A stretch of 8,103 nt of DNA. It comes from Planctomycetota bacterium. Lineage in GTDB: Bacteria; Planctomycetota; B129-G9. The notes below the pieces were generated by a model. It did not search any database, was not told where the DNA came from, and worked only from the letters and a program-made list of their open reading frames with translations. Position numbers and translations under genes: made by a program. This document shows, piece by piece, positions 1 through 8,015 of the stretch; position 1 is the first letter of the stretch, and every line of letters starts with the position of its first letter. The stretch is from NCBI GenBank assembly GCA_003644325.1, contig QNCA01000048.1, positions 1 through 8,103 on the forward strand, read 5' to 3'.

Positions 1-38
1 CGCTGGCCCATCCTCTTGAATCTCAACCTGACTGACAT
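1..38 (-). CDS. rpsP: 30S ribosomal protein S16, N-terminal fragment (cut by window edge)
   Basis: Only the first 12 complete codons are inside the window. They read MSVRLRFKRMGQ, with an arginine or other CGN codon cut at the edge. This is the conserved N-terminus of ribosomal protein S16 (V-R-L-R-x-K-R-M-G), a small-subunit protein that binds 16S rRNA during assembly. The ATG at 36-38 is preceded five bases upstream by a perfect GGAGG, which fixes the start. The gene lies 55 nt downstream of ffh on the same strand, and ffh-rpsP is a widely conserved bacterial gene pair, often continuing to rimM, trmD and rplS. That context makes the call much firmer than 12 residues would alone. The gene should continue to the left beyond base 1. 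Confidence 0.9.
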   Translation of the reverse strand, partial: MSVRLRFKRMGQ

Positions 39-43
39 CTGGT

Positions 44-48
44 CCTCC
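44..48 (-). promoter_or_regulatory. Shine-Dalgarno site of rpsP
   Basis: GGAGG on the minus strand, five bases before the rpsP ATG. It is the strongest ribosome binding site in the window, in keeping with high expression of a ribosomal protein. It decides the start of the truncated rpsP gene. Confidence 0.8.
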
Positions 49-93
49 AAACAATAAAAAACAAATCAAAGGGAATCGGTCATCAGGCGCTGC

Positions 94-1437
<1,344 letters not shown>

Positions 1438-1460
1438 GTCGTCTTTCTCGCTCGCTTGTT

Positions 1461-3437
1461 CTATTTGTCCTCGTCGCCTTCATAGACGGGAGGGTATTTC
1501 CTGTACAGGGTTCTCTCGTCTGAAAGCATCGCCGCCGAAAGCGCTTCGGCTATCTTGGGCACGGGTATCTTGCGAATGTAGCGAAAATCGTCCAGGTCAA
1601 CCGGGCTCAGTCCCATCTTCTGTGCGCGCCGGTTGAACTTGTCCCAGCGTTCTTGGGCCTTGTCGTTTTCACCTCTTTGCTTGTATCCGGCGGCCATGCC
1701 GCTCTCGGCGTGCCGCAGAATGCCAAGCGCCGCGCCGGCATTGCTGAAGGATTTATCCTCGTTGAGGATCCTGTTTGCAAGCGTTTCGAGCAGGGCGTAC
1801 ACCCTTTCTGCTTCCTTCATGTTGTCATTTGCCACCGCGTCGGCGATGTTCGCTTCCGCTCTCGCCGCAACCGTGCTCAGGACCCACCCTACCCGTGGCA
1901 AGGTTCCTTCCTTGCGCGTTTGGGCCGCGATCGCAAGCGGCGTCAGCGAACCCATTTCCCGGAGCGTCGCAAGCAGAGCGCCGACCCTCTGCCCGCTCAG
2001 CAGCGTGAACCGCCTTCGGGTAGATGCCTTGGCCAGCGCATCCATCTCGCTTTTCGTCAATGGCGTGCCGCGACCGGTCATGTCTACCTTGTCAAGTTCG
2101 TCCGGTTTGCCGACCACTATCGAGAGGCAGTCGAGCAGGCCGTTTTCGCCTTCCAGCAGCCTGACAGCCGCTATCTCCTCGCGGATTTGCCTTGAATTCT
2201 CTTTTATACCTGCTTGCATCAGGAATTGCAAACGCAGCATCCTCAGCAGCGGGCTGTTGGGGTTGCTCTTTATGCCTTTGTCGAGAATCTCGGACGACAA
2301 GTCGGCGTCCTTGAGCATCATTATCGCGCCGGCCAGCAATTCGGCCTTGTTTATGTTCTCCTTGGCGAAGCGCTCGATTGCTTCCTGCGACGGCACAAAG
2401 ACCTTGTCGAAAATGTAGGTCGTCGGCACGTCCCACTCGTTGTGCGTGGTTTCAGGGGGCAGATTGCGGAACAGTTTCAGCAGTATGTCGATATCGACCC
2501 CTTTTTTTCCCTTCGACAGGATTTCTTTACAGTAGGCCGCAAGCAGCCTTGCCGATCCTATCCGGCTGTTCAGTGCGACCAGCGTGTCGAAGCGCTCCCG
2601 CGCCGCCTTCACGTCGTCGGCCTGCAGGGCCGTGCAGCCGGCTATGTACAAGGCGTAGGCTTCCGACGGGTATTTCTTTAGGGCGGCCTGTGCGGCCTTT
2701 CTCGCATCATCAAACTTCCCGTTTCTCATCGCCTCCAGCGCCTTGTCAAGCGGCCAGCGCTTCCCGCTGAACTTCTTTACCTCCTTGTTGAATTCCGTCA
2801 GGAGCCGCATAAAGCGATCGTCGCGGCCGGCGTCTCCGAAGACCCACTTTGTGGTCAGGGGGCCGTTCTCCATCTCGTATCTGTAAAGGCCCATATCCGC
2901 CTTGTTGTCCGGTTTGAAACCGTCTTTGTTCTCCTTCCACCATTTCTGCCAGCGCTCCTGGTCCGGTTCCATGTAGTTCCCCGTCAGGTTGGCAAGCGCC
3001 GTGCCGGCCACGCCCTTGAAGAACCCGGCGTCCCTGCCGCTCCTGCCTATCCTGTAAAGAAGCCTGGGGATAACCTTCTCGTGATTGAGGAATATGCTGC
3101 CCATAATCGCCAGCGCACCCGCAGGGCTGTCCACGCACTCGGCATAATCCAGGATGTATTTCTCCGCGGCTTCGCTGCCGTGGTAGGCCATCATCAGTAT
3201 TGTCAGCACCGCTTCGGGGGCATACATTTCCTCTTCGGCCAGGTCCTCCAGGTTGTCGATGCCTTTGACCGCCCAGTCATTTTGGTGCGCTTTCTTTACC
3301 TTGTCCCATTCGCGGCCTTCCCTGACCTTCAGGAACTTGGCCACGGGGTCGTCGACGTATTCACGCGCCGCCACCGCAACCCGGGCCGAAGCCGTGAGCA
3401 TCAAGATTGTTGACATGACGCAGAAAAGAGTCTTCAT
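1461..3437 (-). CDS. Secreted TPR/HEAT-like repeat protein of unknown function
   Basis: A 658-residue protein that I do not recognise as any named family. The N-terminus MKTLFCVMST is followed by a hydrophobic core to about residue 18 and an A-V-A site at 21-23. This is a probable Sec signal peptide cleaved near 23/24, with no lipobox, so the protein is probably periplasmic or secreted. Residues about 65-150 look like degenerate HEAT helices and end in W-Q-K-W-W (163-167), the same element seen in two neighbouring genes. Residues about 230-292 form two TPR-like helix pairs (Y-A-L-Y-I-A-G-C-T-A-L and similar). The rest is predicted mostly helical by composition, with no catalytic motif visible. 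The ATG is supported by GAGGG seven bases upstream. The gene lies 92 nt after murA and 23 nt before ffh. A scaffold or protein-binding role is inferred from the repeats only. Confidence 0.88.
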   Translation of the reverse strand: MKTLFCVMSTILMLTASARVAVAAREYVDDPVAKFLKVREGREWDKVKKAHQNDWAVKGIDNLEDLAEEEMYAPEAVLTILMMAYHGSEAAEKYILDYAECVDSPAGALAIMGSIFLNHEKVIPRLLYRIGRSGRDAGFFKGVAGTALANLTGNYMEPDQERWQKWWKENKDGFKPDNKADMGLYRYEMENGPLTTKWVFGDAGRDDRFMRLLTEFNKEVKKFSGKRWPLDKALEAMRNGKFDDARKAAQAALKKYPSEAYALYIAGCTALQADDVKAARERFDTLVALNSRIGSARLLAAYCKEILSKGKKGVDIDILLKLFRNLPPETTHNEWDVPTTYIFDKVFVPSQEAIERFAKENINKAELLAGAIMMLKDADLSSEILDKGIKSNPNSPLLRMLRLQFLMQAGIKENSRQIREEIAAVRLLEGENGLLDCLSIVVGKPDELDKVDMTGRGTPLTKSEMDALAKASTRRRFTLLSGQRVGALLATLREMGSLTPLAIAAQTRKEGTLPRVGWVLSTVAARAEANIADAVANDNMKEAERVYALLETLANRILNEDKSFSNAGAALGILRHAESGMAAGYKQRGENDKAQERWDKFNRRAQKMGLSPVDLDDFRYIRKIPVPKIAEALSAAMLSDERTLYRKYPPVYEGDEDK

Positions 3438-3444
3438 GAAGTTT

Positions 3445-3449
3445 CCCTC
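3445..3449 (-). promoter_or_regulatory. Shine-Dalgarno site of the secreted TPR protein
   Basis: GAGGG on the minus strand, seven bases before the ATG at 3435-3437. Together with the signal peptide that starts at this codon, it settles the start. Confidence 0.65.
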
Positions 3450-3523
3450 GCAAAACGATTATTGGGGATTTTTTAGCCCTTTGACGTTTCTTGTGTTGAT
3501 ACGCCGGAACGGGCGTCGTGTTG

Positions 3524-3542
3524 GCCGGACTATTCGTCCGGC
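3524..3542 (-). repeat. Hairpin spanning the murA stop codon
   Basis: Perfect 7-bp inverted repeat GCCGGAC / GTCCGGC with a 5-nt loop, TATTC on the plus strand. The murA TAG (3530-3532) straddles the arm and loop. A second small inverted repeat, ACGCC / GGCGT (3501-3505 and 3512-3516), follows within the 92-nt gap. Neither is followed by a T-tract on the minus strand, so I do not call an intrinsic terminator. It may protect or process the transcript, or may be chance in GC-rich DNA. Confidence 0.4.
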
Positions 3543-4798
3543 AGGCGTTGTATCTTCGCGCCGACGGCGCGCAGTTTTTCTTCGACCTTCTCGTAGCCGC
3601 GGTCTATATGATAAACGCGGCGCACCTCGGTGCGGCCTTTCGCTACCAGCCCCGCCAGCACCAGCGCAGCGGATGCGCGCAGGTCGCTCGCCATAACCTG
3701 CGCTCCGGACAACTCCGGCACCCCCATGATTATCGTCGTGGCTCCCTCCTTGCGGATGTTCGCCGCCATGCGGTTCAACTCCGCCACGTGCATGAACCTG
3801 TCGGGATATATCTTTTCCGTCACCACGCTTATCCCGTCGGCCAGGCTCAGCAGCGCCATGAATTGCGCCTGCAGGTCGGTGGGAAAGCCCGGATAAGGCA
3901 GCGTGGTTACATCAATCGGGCTGGGCCGCTCCGGGGCTTCCACGCGCACCTCGCCGCCTTCCCTGTAAACGTGAACGCCTATCCGTCGCAGACTGTCCAC
4001 CACTGCGTGCAGGTGGTCCAGCCTGGCGTCGACCAGCCGCAGGTCGCCCCGCGTCATTGCTCCGGCCACGAGGAACGTCCCCGCCTCTATCCTGTCCGGT
4101 ATTACATCGTACCGGCAGCCGCCGAGTTCTTCCACTCCCTCAATGGTCAGCCGCGGGGTGCCGATGCCGCTGATGCGCGCGCCCATCGCGTTGAGAAATT
4201 CGGCCAGGTCCTGAATCTCCGGCTCGCAGGCGGCGTTCTCCACGACGGTTCGGCCCTCCGCCAGCGTCGCCGCCATCATTACGTTGGCGGTGCCGGTCAC
4301 GCTGGAGCCGAACGCCCCGCCCAGGTAAATCTCCGCGCCCTTCAGCCTGTCCGCCTCCGCGACCACGTAGCCGTGTTCGACATAAACCCTCGCGCCCAGG
4401 CTTCTCAGGCCCTTTATGTGGAGGTCTATGGGGCGCAGGCCTATGACGCAGCCGCCCGGCAGGGAGACACGCGCCTTCTTGCGCTTCGCCACCAGCGGCC
4501 CGAGCACGCAGAAACTCGCCCGCATCCTGCTGACCAGTTCATAGCGCGCAGTCACCGCCGTTGCATCGCCGGGCCGGCACTCGATGGTCGTCGGGTTCGT
4601 GCGTTCGACGCTCACGCCCAGTTCGGCCAGTATCATGGACATCGTGCGGATGTCGGCCAGCGGCGGCACGTTTCCGACGACGCACGTCTCATCCGTCAGC
4701 AGCGACGCCGCCATCATCGGCAGCGAGGCATTCTTCGAGCCGGAAATGCGCACCACCCCTTCCAGCCGGTTCCCCCCGTCTATGACGAATTTATCCAT
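3530..4798 (-). CDS. murA: UDP-N-acetylglucosamine 1-carboxyvinyltransferase
   Basis: Cytoplasmic enzyme that transfers enolpyruvate from phosphoenolpyruvate to UDP-GlcNAc, the first committed step of peptidoglycan synthesis. The 422 residues match the usual length. Visible active-site elements are S-K-N-A (21-24, with the K22-N23 pair), L-P-G-G-C-x-I-G (113-120) with the catalytic cysteine C117, R-P-x-D-L-H (122-127), F-P-T-D-x-Q-A-Q (305-312) with the general-base aspartate D308, S-D-L-R-A-S-A-A-L (371-379), and H-I-D-R-G-Y-E (397-403). The loop has cysteine and not aspartate, so the enzyme should be of the fosfomycin-sensitive type; that follows from family knowledge and was not tested. 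The ATG has a weak GGGAAG four bases upstream. It lies 60 nt downstream of prmC, a frequent partner in bacterial genomes. The presence of murA argues for a peptidoglycan-making organism. Confidence 0.98.
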   Translation of the reverse strand: MDKFVIDGGNRLEGVVRISGSKNASLPMMAASLLTDETCVVGNVPPLADIRTMSMILAELGVSVERTNPTTIECRPGDATAVTARYELVSRMRASFCVLGPLVAKRKKARVSLPGGCVIGLRPIDLHIKGLRSLGARVYVEHGYVVAEADRLKGAEIYLGGAFGSSVTGTANVMMAATLAEGRTVVENAACEPEIQDLAEFLNAMGARISGIGTPRLTIEGVEELGGCRYDVIPDRIEAGTFLVAGAMTRGDLRLVDARLDHLHAVVDSLRRIGVHVYREGGEVRVEAPERPSPIDVTTLPYPGFPTDLQAQFMALLSLADGISVVTEKIYPDRFMHVAELNRMAANIRKEGATTIIMGVPELSGAQVMASDLRASAALVLAGLVAKGRTEVRRVYHIDRGYEKVEEKLRAVGAKIQRLPDE

Positions 4799-4827
4799 AG
4801 GTCTTCCCGTTCAAGAGGTGGACCGCA

Positions 4828-4871
4828 AACCGCCGGGTAAACGGACCGTGTCCCTTTTTCACCCGGCGGTT
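4828..4871 (-). repeat. 11-bp inverted repeat in the prmC-murA gap, overlapping the prmC stop
   Basis: AACCGCCGGGT (4828-4838) and its exact reverse complement ACCCGGCGGTT (4861-4871) flank a 22-nt loop. The right arm encodes the last residues of PrmC (T-A-G) and enters its TGA stop (4859-4861). The loop contains a smaller nested repeat, GGAC-ACG-GTCC on the minus strand, next to AAAAAGGGACA. There is no T-tract after the second arm on the minus strand, so it is unlikely to be a simple terminator. It may be a transcript-processing or translational-coupling hairpin between prmC and murA, or a small palindromic dispersed repeat that has supplied the 3' end of prmC. Confidence 0.6.
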
Positions 4872-5740
4872 GCCTCGATTACCCTGTCTATGCCCTCGTA
4901 GTCTTTGACGTATTCTATGCGGCGCAGGCCGGAATCCTCGAACAGTTTCCCGACGGCCTCCGCACGGTCCGCGCCGACCTCCACCATGAGACGTCCCCCC
5001 GGTGAGAGCGCCTCCGGCGCTCCCCGCGCGAGTACGCGGTAATACTTCAGCGGGTCTTTACCGCTGACCAGGGCCGGGCGCGGCTCGTAGTCCCGCACGT
5101 CGCTCATCAGGTTTGCCCACTCTTCTTCGGCCACGTACGGCGGATTGGACACGAGCACGTCAACGCGGCCGGTCAATCCTTCGGCCGTCACCGGCGCGAG
5201 CATGTCGCCGTGGATGAATCTGATTTTCGAGTCGACGCCGTTGAGGCGGGCGTTTCGCCGGGCCACCCTCAGCGCGGCCTCGCTTATGTCCGTGGCGATG
5301 ATTTCCGCCTGCGGCAGTTTCACGGCCAGCGCCACGGCAATGTTCCCGCTGCCGGTGCCTATCTCCACGATAATCGAGGGTTCATGCCTCGCCATGAGCG
5401 CGCGTTCGACCAGTAGTTCGGTCTCGGGCCGGGGGATGAGTACATCGGGCGACACCTCGAAGGTGAGGGACATGAATTCCTTGCGGCCCGTGATATATGC
5501 GACCGGGCAATGCTCGGCGCGTTGTTTCACGCATTCTCGATACCTCGCCAGGAAGTCGCCTTTTACGACCCTCTCGAAGCCGGTATACAGCGCTATGCGC
5601 TCGATTCCGAGCACGTGGGCCAGCAGCACTTCCGCGTCGAGCCGGGGTTTCTCGATTTCCTTGCGTGCGAAGTACTGCCTTGTCCATTCCAGTAATGCGG
5701 CAATCGTCCAGGGCCGTTCCTCCGGCATGGCGTGCACCAT
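4859..5740 (-). CDS. prmC: Peptide chain release factor N5-glutamine methyltransferase
   Basis: Class I SAM-dependent methyltransferase that methylates the glutamine of the GGQ motif in release factors RF1 and RF2, improving termination. The 293 residues contain the N-terminal helical domain, with P-R-L-D-A-E-V-L-L-A-H-V-L at 32-44, then R-P-E-T-E-L-L-V-E (104-112). The SAM-binding E-I-G-T-G-S-G (126-132) and the signature S-N-P-P-Y (198-202) define the substrate-glutamine site of this family. The ATG at 5740 has no recognisable Shine-Dalgarno, and an in-frame TGA lies nine codons upstream. The ATG four codons later (5728) would fit family N-termini equally well. It is followed by murA after 60 nt. 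prfA, which usually precedes prmC, is not here: a palindrome-rich 256-nt gap and then a lipoprotein gene lie upstream. A weak TATACA (5782-5787, minus strand) may be a -10 box. Confidence 0.97.
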   Translation of the reverse strand: MVHAMPEERPWTIAALLEWTRQYFARKEIEKPRLDAEVLLAHVLGIERIALYTGFERVVKGDFLARYRECVKQRAEHCPVAYITGRKEFMSLTFEVSPDVLIPRPETELLVERALMARHEPSIIVEIGTGSGNIAVALAVKLPQAEIIATDISEAALRVARRNARLNGVDSKIRFIHGDMLAPVTAEGLTGRVDVLVSNPPYVAEEEWANLMSDVRDYEPRPALVSGKDPLKYYRVLARGAPEALSPGGRLMVEVGADRAEAVGKLFEDSGLRRIEYVKDYEGIDRVIEATAG

Positions 5741-5807
5741 TTGACGTGACGGTTCGACGTTCCGTCAGGGTTATTGAGTCCTGTATATTCAAAGGGACAT
5801 GCGTCGG

Positions 5808-5928
5808 AAAGGTGATAGTCACCATCTACGAGCGGCCGCTCCTCCGGAGCGTCCGCGCTCCGCCCGTTCCGGGTCCTCGCCCTGGGGACCCGTCAGGGTC
5901 CGAATGGGCAATGGTGTCAGTCACCTTT
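5808..5928. repeat. REP/MITE-like palindromic element with 18-nt terminal inverted repeats
   Basis: AAAGGTGATAGTCACCAT (5808-5825) and the inverted ATGGTGTCAGTCACCTTT (5911-5928) match at 15 of 18 positions in opposite orientation. They bound a 121-bp non-coding segment. Each end is itself a near-palindrome (GGTGA-TAG-TCACC and GGTG-TCAGT-CACC). Inside lie GAGCGGCCGCTC (5830-5841), a 7-bp stem CGGAGCG / CGCTCCG with a TCCG loop (5845-5862), and the triplet GGGTCC / GGACCC / GGGTCC (5871-5901). The element has no coding capacity. The design resembles repetitive extragenic palindromes or miniature inverted-repeat elements, which are mobilised in trans by REP-associated or other transposases. 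No such transposase is in the window and no target-site duplication is obvious. Only one copy is seen here, so dispersal in the genome is inferred. Confidence 0.55.
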
Positions 5929-5948
5929 CAGGCAGAAACGCTTTTGCA

Positions 5949-5964
5949 GCGCCCGTACGGGCGC
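5949..5964. repeat. 16-nt perfect palindrome downstream of the lipoprotein gene
   Basis: GCGCCCGTACGGGCGC reads the same on both strands and can fold as a 6-bp GC stem with a GTAC loop. It lies 33 nt after the lipoprotein stop codon. No T-run follows on the minus strand, so it is not a canonical rho-independent terminator. It could still stop exonucleases at the mRNA 3' end. Confidence 0.5.
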
Positions 5965-5996
5965 ATGTGCCCCCCGCCGCTTTGTCGCATTCCGGC

Positions 5997-7970
5997 TCAG
6001 TTGTCGCGGGGTATCGTGTACGTTTCCCTGTTTCCCCGCCACCAGTCCTCTATCTTTTTTATCTTTTCGGCGCGCTGCGCGGGCTTGTCATCGAAATTGT
6101 ATCCGAAAGTCTGGACGCCCAGTTTGACAAGGGCGCTCGCGCAGTTTTCCCTCACGTAGCGATCTCCGCTCTTGAGTCCTCGTATCAGGTAATCCACCGC
6201 TTTCACGGTCCGCATTTCGCCCAGTGTGGTTGCCGCATCCCTGCGCACTTCCGCGTTTTCGTCCGGGTCTATGAGCATCGCGCCTATCTTCTCGCAGGAC
6301 GGCGCGACTCGCAAGAGCCCCAGCACCTTGATTGCCTCCCTGCGGACCTCGTCCGCGCCGTCGGAGAGCGCCATGTCCAGTTGCACCAGTGCATCCTTCT
6401 GCATCTGCTCGTAATCCGGCAGGATGGCCGGGTCTATCTTTTCCCTGTCTTTCAAGACCTGGACGTAAAAGGCCGCAAGACTCTTCACGGTACGGGCGCG
6501 GAAGCCGCTCACCTCGCTCCGCATGCGGGCACGGAATTCCTTCTTGAAGAACAACTGGGGGAAAGGCATGCCCGAGGTGTCGCGGTTTTCCTCCAGGCGG
6601 GCGATATAGACCTTGCAGTCGTTGACGATGCCGGTCAATTTCGTGTGCAACTTTTCGCGCGCTGCGGGGTCCGGCGGCGGATTGTCTTCCATCAGCGCCA
6701 GGCCCGCCAGGGCGGTCTGCAGCGCCGTGAAGTAGCAGCCGTCGCCGAACATCAGGCTTGCCAGTTGCCGGTAAACTCCCGGCTCCGTTACTCCCTCGTT
6801 CACCAGTCCCAGGAGTATTGCCTTGCTGTCACTGCTCATCCGGTATGCCTCGCGGAGGAATCCCTTTATGCGGCGTTCATCATCACGGGTGAGCATTCCG
6901 GCTGCCGCGTTCGCGCGGATTGTGTCGGCCTGTTTCAGGCGGAGCGACGAGACCTCCACGTAGAGTCCGGCGAGTTTAAGTTGTATGACGGTCTGGTCGG
7001 GGCCTTTACGCGCGGCCTTTTCGAGTGCCTGCAATGCCTTGTTGATACAGTCGATTCTCTCGGCGGCGCCGGCGCCGATCTCTTGTGCCTTTCGGATGTA
7101 GTAGGTTCCGAGTCCGTCGTACGGCCAGGGCAGTTTTTCGTCCAGCAGCGAGGCGCGCTCGAAGTGCTTGCGGGCTTCTTCCAGTTCTCCGGCCTGGCCG
7201 AGCAGTCGCCCGTACAGATAGAGATATTGCGCTTCCCTCTTCCTGTCGCCTGTCACGTCCTGCAGGCGCTTCCTGTACTCTTCGATTACCGTACCGGAGG
7301 GCAGGTCGTTGCTCCGCTCGGCGGCAAGCATCGCGTCCTGGTACTGCCTGTGCAGCGCTATGTCAAAAGGCTTGGCCGCCAGTCGGGTTCGCAGTTCGTG
7401 TATCGCGCGATATTTTTCGCTCTTCTCCTTGTGATATTTCGCCAGTGCGGGGCTTTTGTCCACCTCGCTGTAGAACCTCGCCAGGTCCGCGTGCGCCAGG
7501 TAGTACCGGTCATTGAGTTTAATTGCCTTCTTGAAATACGGGACGGCCTCCTTGCGCCGGTTCATCTTGTCCAGCATTCTGCCGCAAAGGTACTGAAACA
7601 TCGCCTCCGACGGGCGTTCCCTGGCGTACATTTCATACATCTTCAGCATTTCGCTCTGCTGGTCGACCTGTCGGGGCACTTCCGGATTGAAAAACCTGAA
7701 GAAAGAATCCTGGTATCCGATATGGGCCGGCGAGAGACGGTAGTCGGCGTCAATGGCGGCTTTGAATTCGAAGTTTGCGTGCGCCCACTGCCCGGCCTCC
7801 ATGAACTCGAGGGCGGTCTTCAGGTGTGCGCGGGCTTCTTCCTCGTTTATTTCCGGCTTCCTGTCGCGGCCCGGGATTATGCCTCCCCCCTTACACGACG
7901 TCAGAAGCGCGATGGGGAGGGCACACAACAGGAACGTTGCAATGAATGTCAATCGGTATCGCAATATCAT
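5997..7970 (-). CDS. TPR and HEAT repeat lipoprotein of unknown function
   Basis: A 657-residue protein with the start placed at 7970. There GAGG lies six bases upstream and the protein opens directly with a type II signal peptide, MILRYRLTFI, followed by a hydrophobic core and the lipobox L-T-S-C with C26. A longer reading from 8024 would add 18 polar residues before the signal peptide and is unlikely. The residues after the cysteine (K-G-G-G) lack an aspartate at +2, which is compatible with outer-membrane sorting. TPR-like units are visible at about 45-80, 122-155 and 246-280. Three HEAT repeats follow at about 527-555, 560-587 and 590-618 (D-x-x-x-E-V-R-R-x-A pattern). The C-terminus carries F-G-Y-N and then E-D-W-W-R-G-N (641-647), resembling the element in the neighbouring proteins. 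No catalytic residues are apparent. I infer an envelope-anchored protein-binding scaffold; the true partner is unknown. Confidence 0.9.
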   Translation of the reverse strand: MILRYRLTFIATFLLCALPIALLTSCKGGGIIPGRDRKPEINEEEARAHLKTALEFMEAGQWAHANFEFKAAIDADYRLSPAHIGYQDSFFRFFNPEVPRQVDQQSEMLKMYEMYARERPSEAMFQYLCGRMLDKMNRRKEAVPYFKKAIKLNDRYYLAHADLARFYSEVDKSPALAKYHKEKSEKYRAIHELRTRLAAKPFDIALHRQYQDAMLAAERSNDLPSGTVIEEYRKRLQDVTGDRKREAQYLYLYGRLLGQAGELEEARKHFERASLLDEKLPWPYDGLGTYYIRKAQEIGAGAAERIDCINKALQALEKAARKGPDQTVIQLKLAGLYVEVSSLRLKQADTIRANAAAGMLTRDDERRIKGFLREAYRMSSDSKAILLGLVNEGVTEPGVYRQLASLMFGDGCYFTALQTALAGLALMEDNPPPDPAAREKLHTKLTGIVNDCKVYIARLEENRDTSGMPFPQLFFKKEFRARMRSEVSGFRARTVKSLAAFYVQVLKDREKIDPAILPDYEQMQKDALVQLDMALSDGADEVRREAIKVLGLLRVAPSCEKIGAMLIDPDENAEVRRDAATTLGEMRTVKAVDYLIRGLKSGDRYVRENCASALVKLGVQTFGYNFDDKPAQRAEKIKKIEDWWRGNRETYTIPRDN

Positions 7971-7976
7971 TTCTGT

Positions 7977-7980
7977 CCTC
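7977..7980 (-). promoter_or_regulatory. Shine-Dalgarno site that fixes the lipoprotein start
   Basis: GAGG on the minus strand, six bases before the ATG at 7968-7970. The in-frame upstream ATG at 8024 lies inside an inverted repeat and has no such site, so this motif, together with the lipobox, decides the start. Confidence 0.6.
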
Positions 7981-8015
7981 GCCGCGTGTTTTCCTCGGGT
8001 AAACAGACGGGTTGT

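Larger units (their letters stand above)
5741..5996. other. 256-nt intergenic region, largest gene-free stretch
   Basis: This gap separates the lipoprotein stop from the prmC start. Besides the 121-bp palindromic element it holds the direct repeat CCGTCAGGGT (5762-5771 and 5890-5899) and a 16-nt perfect palindrome near the lipoprotein 3' end. There is a possible but weak minus-strand promoter for prmC, with TTTCCG at 5805-5810 and TATACA at 5782-5787, 17 bases apart; its -35 box would fall partly inside the left terminal repeat. No open reading frame with coding character and no RNA gene is recognisable. Confidence 0.6.

Noticed and set aside
24..93. Intrinsic terminator between ffh and rpsP, suggested by a T-rich stretch on the minus strand
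   Set aside because: The T-rich tract at about 50-70 is not preceded by a convincing GC stem, and it lies just ahead of the rpsP ribosome binding site in a normally cotranscribed pair.
3518..4840. Plus-strand open frame opposite murA
   Set aside because: It is rich in H, R, Q and A as expected for the complement of GC-rich coding DNA. The minus strand encodes complete murA with all active-site motifs.
5782..5810. Sigma-70-like promoter for prmC (TTTCCG, 17-base spacer, TATACA)
   Set aside because: The -35 box matches the consensus at only about half its positions. Without transcript data it is too weak for a feature of its own and is mentioned only in the gap description.
5808..5928. CRISPR repeat or small RNA gene
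   Set aside because: There are only two inverted copies, not regularly spaced direct repeats, and there is no promoter-terminator pair to support an RNA gene.
5497..6159. Plus-strand open frame across the intergenic gap
   Set aside because: It runs antisense over prmC and the lipoprotein 3' end and through the palindromic element; its composition is that of a shadow frame.
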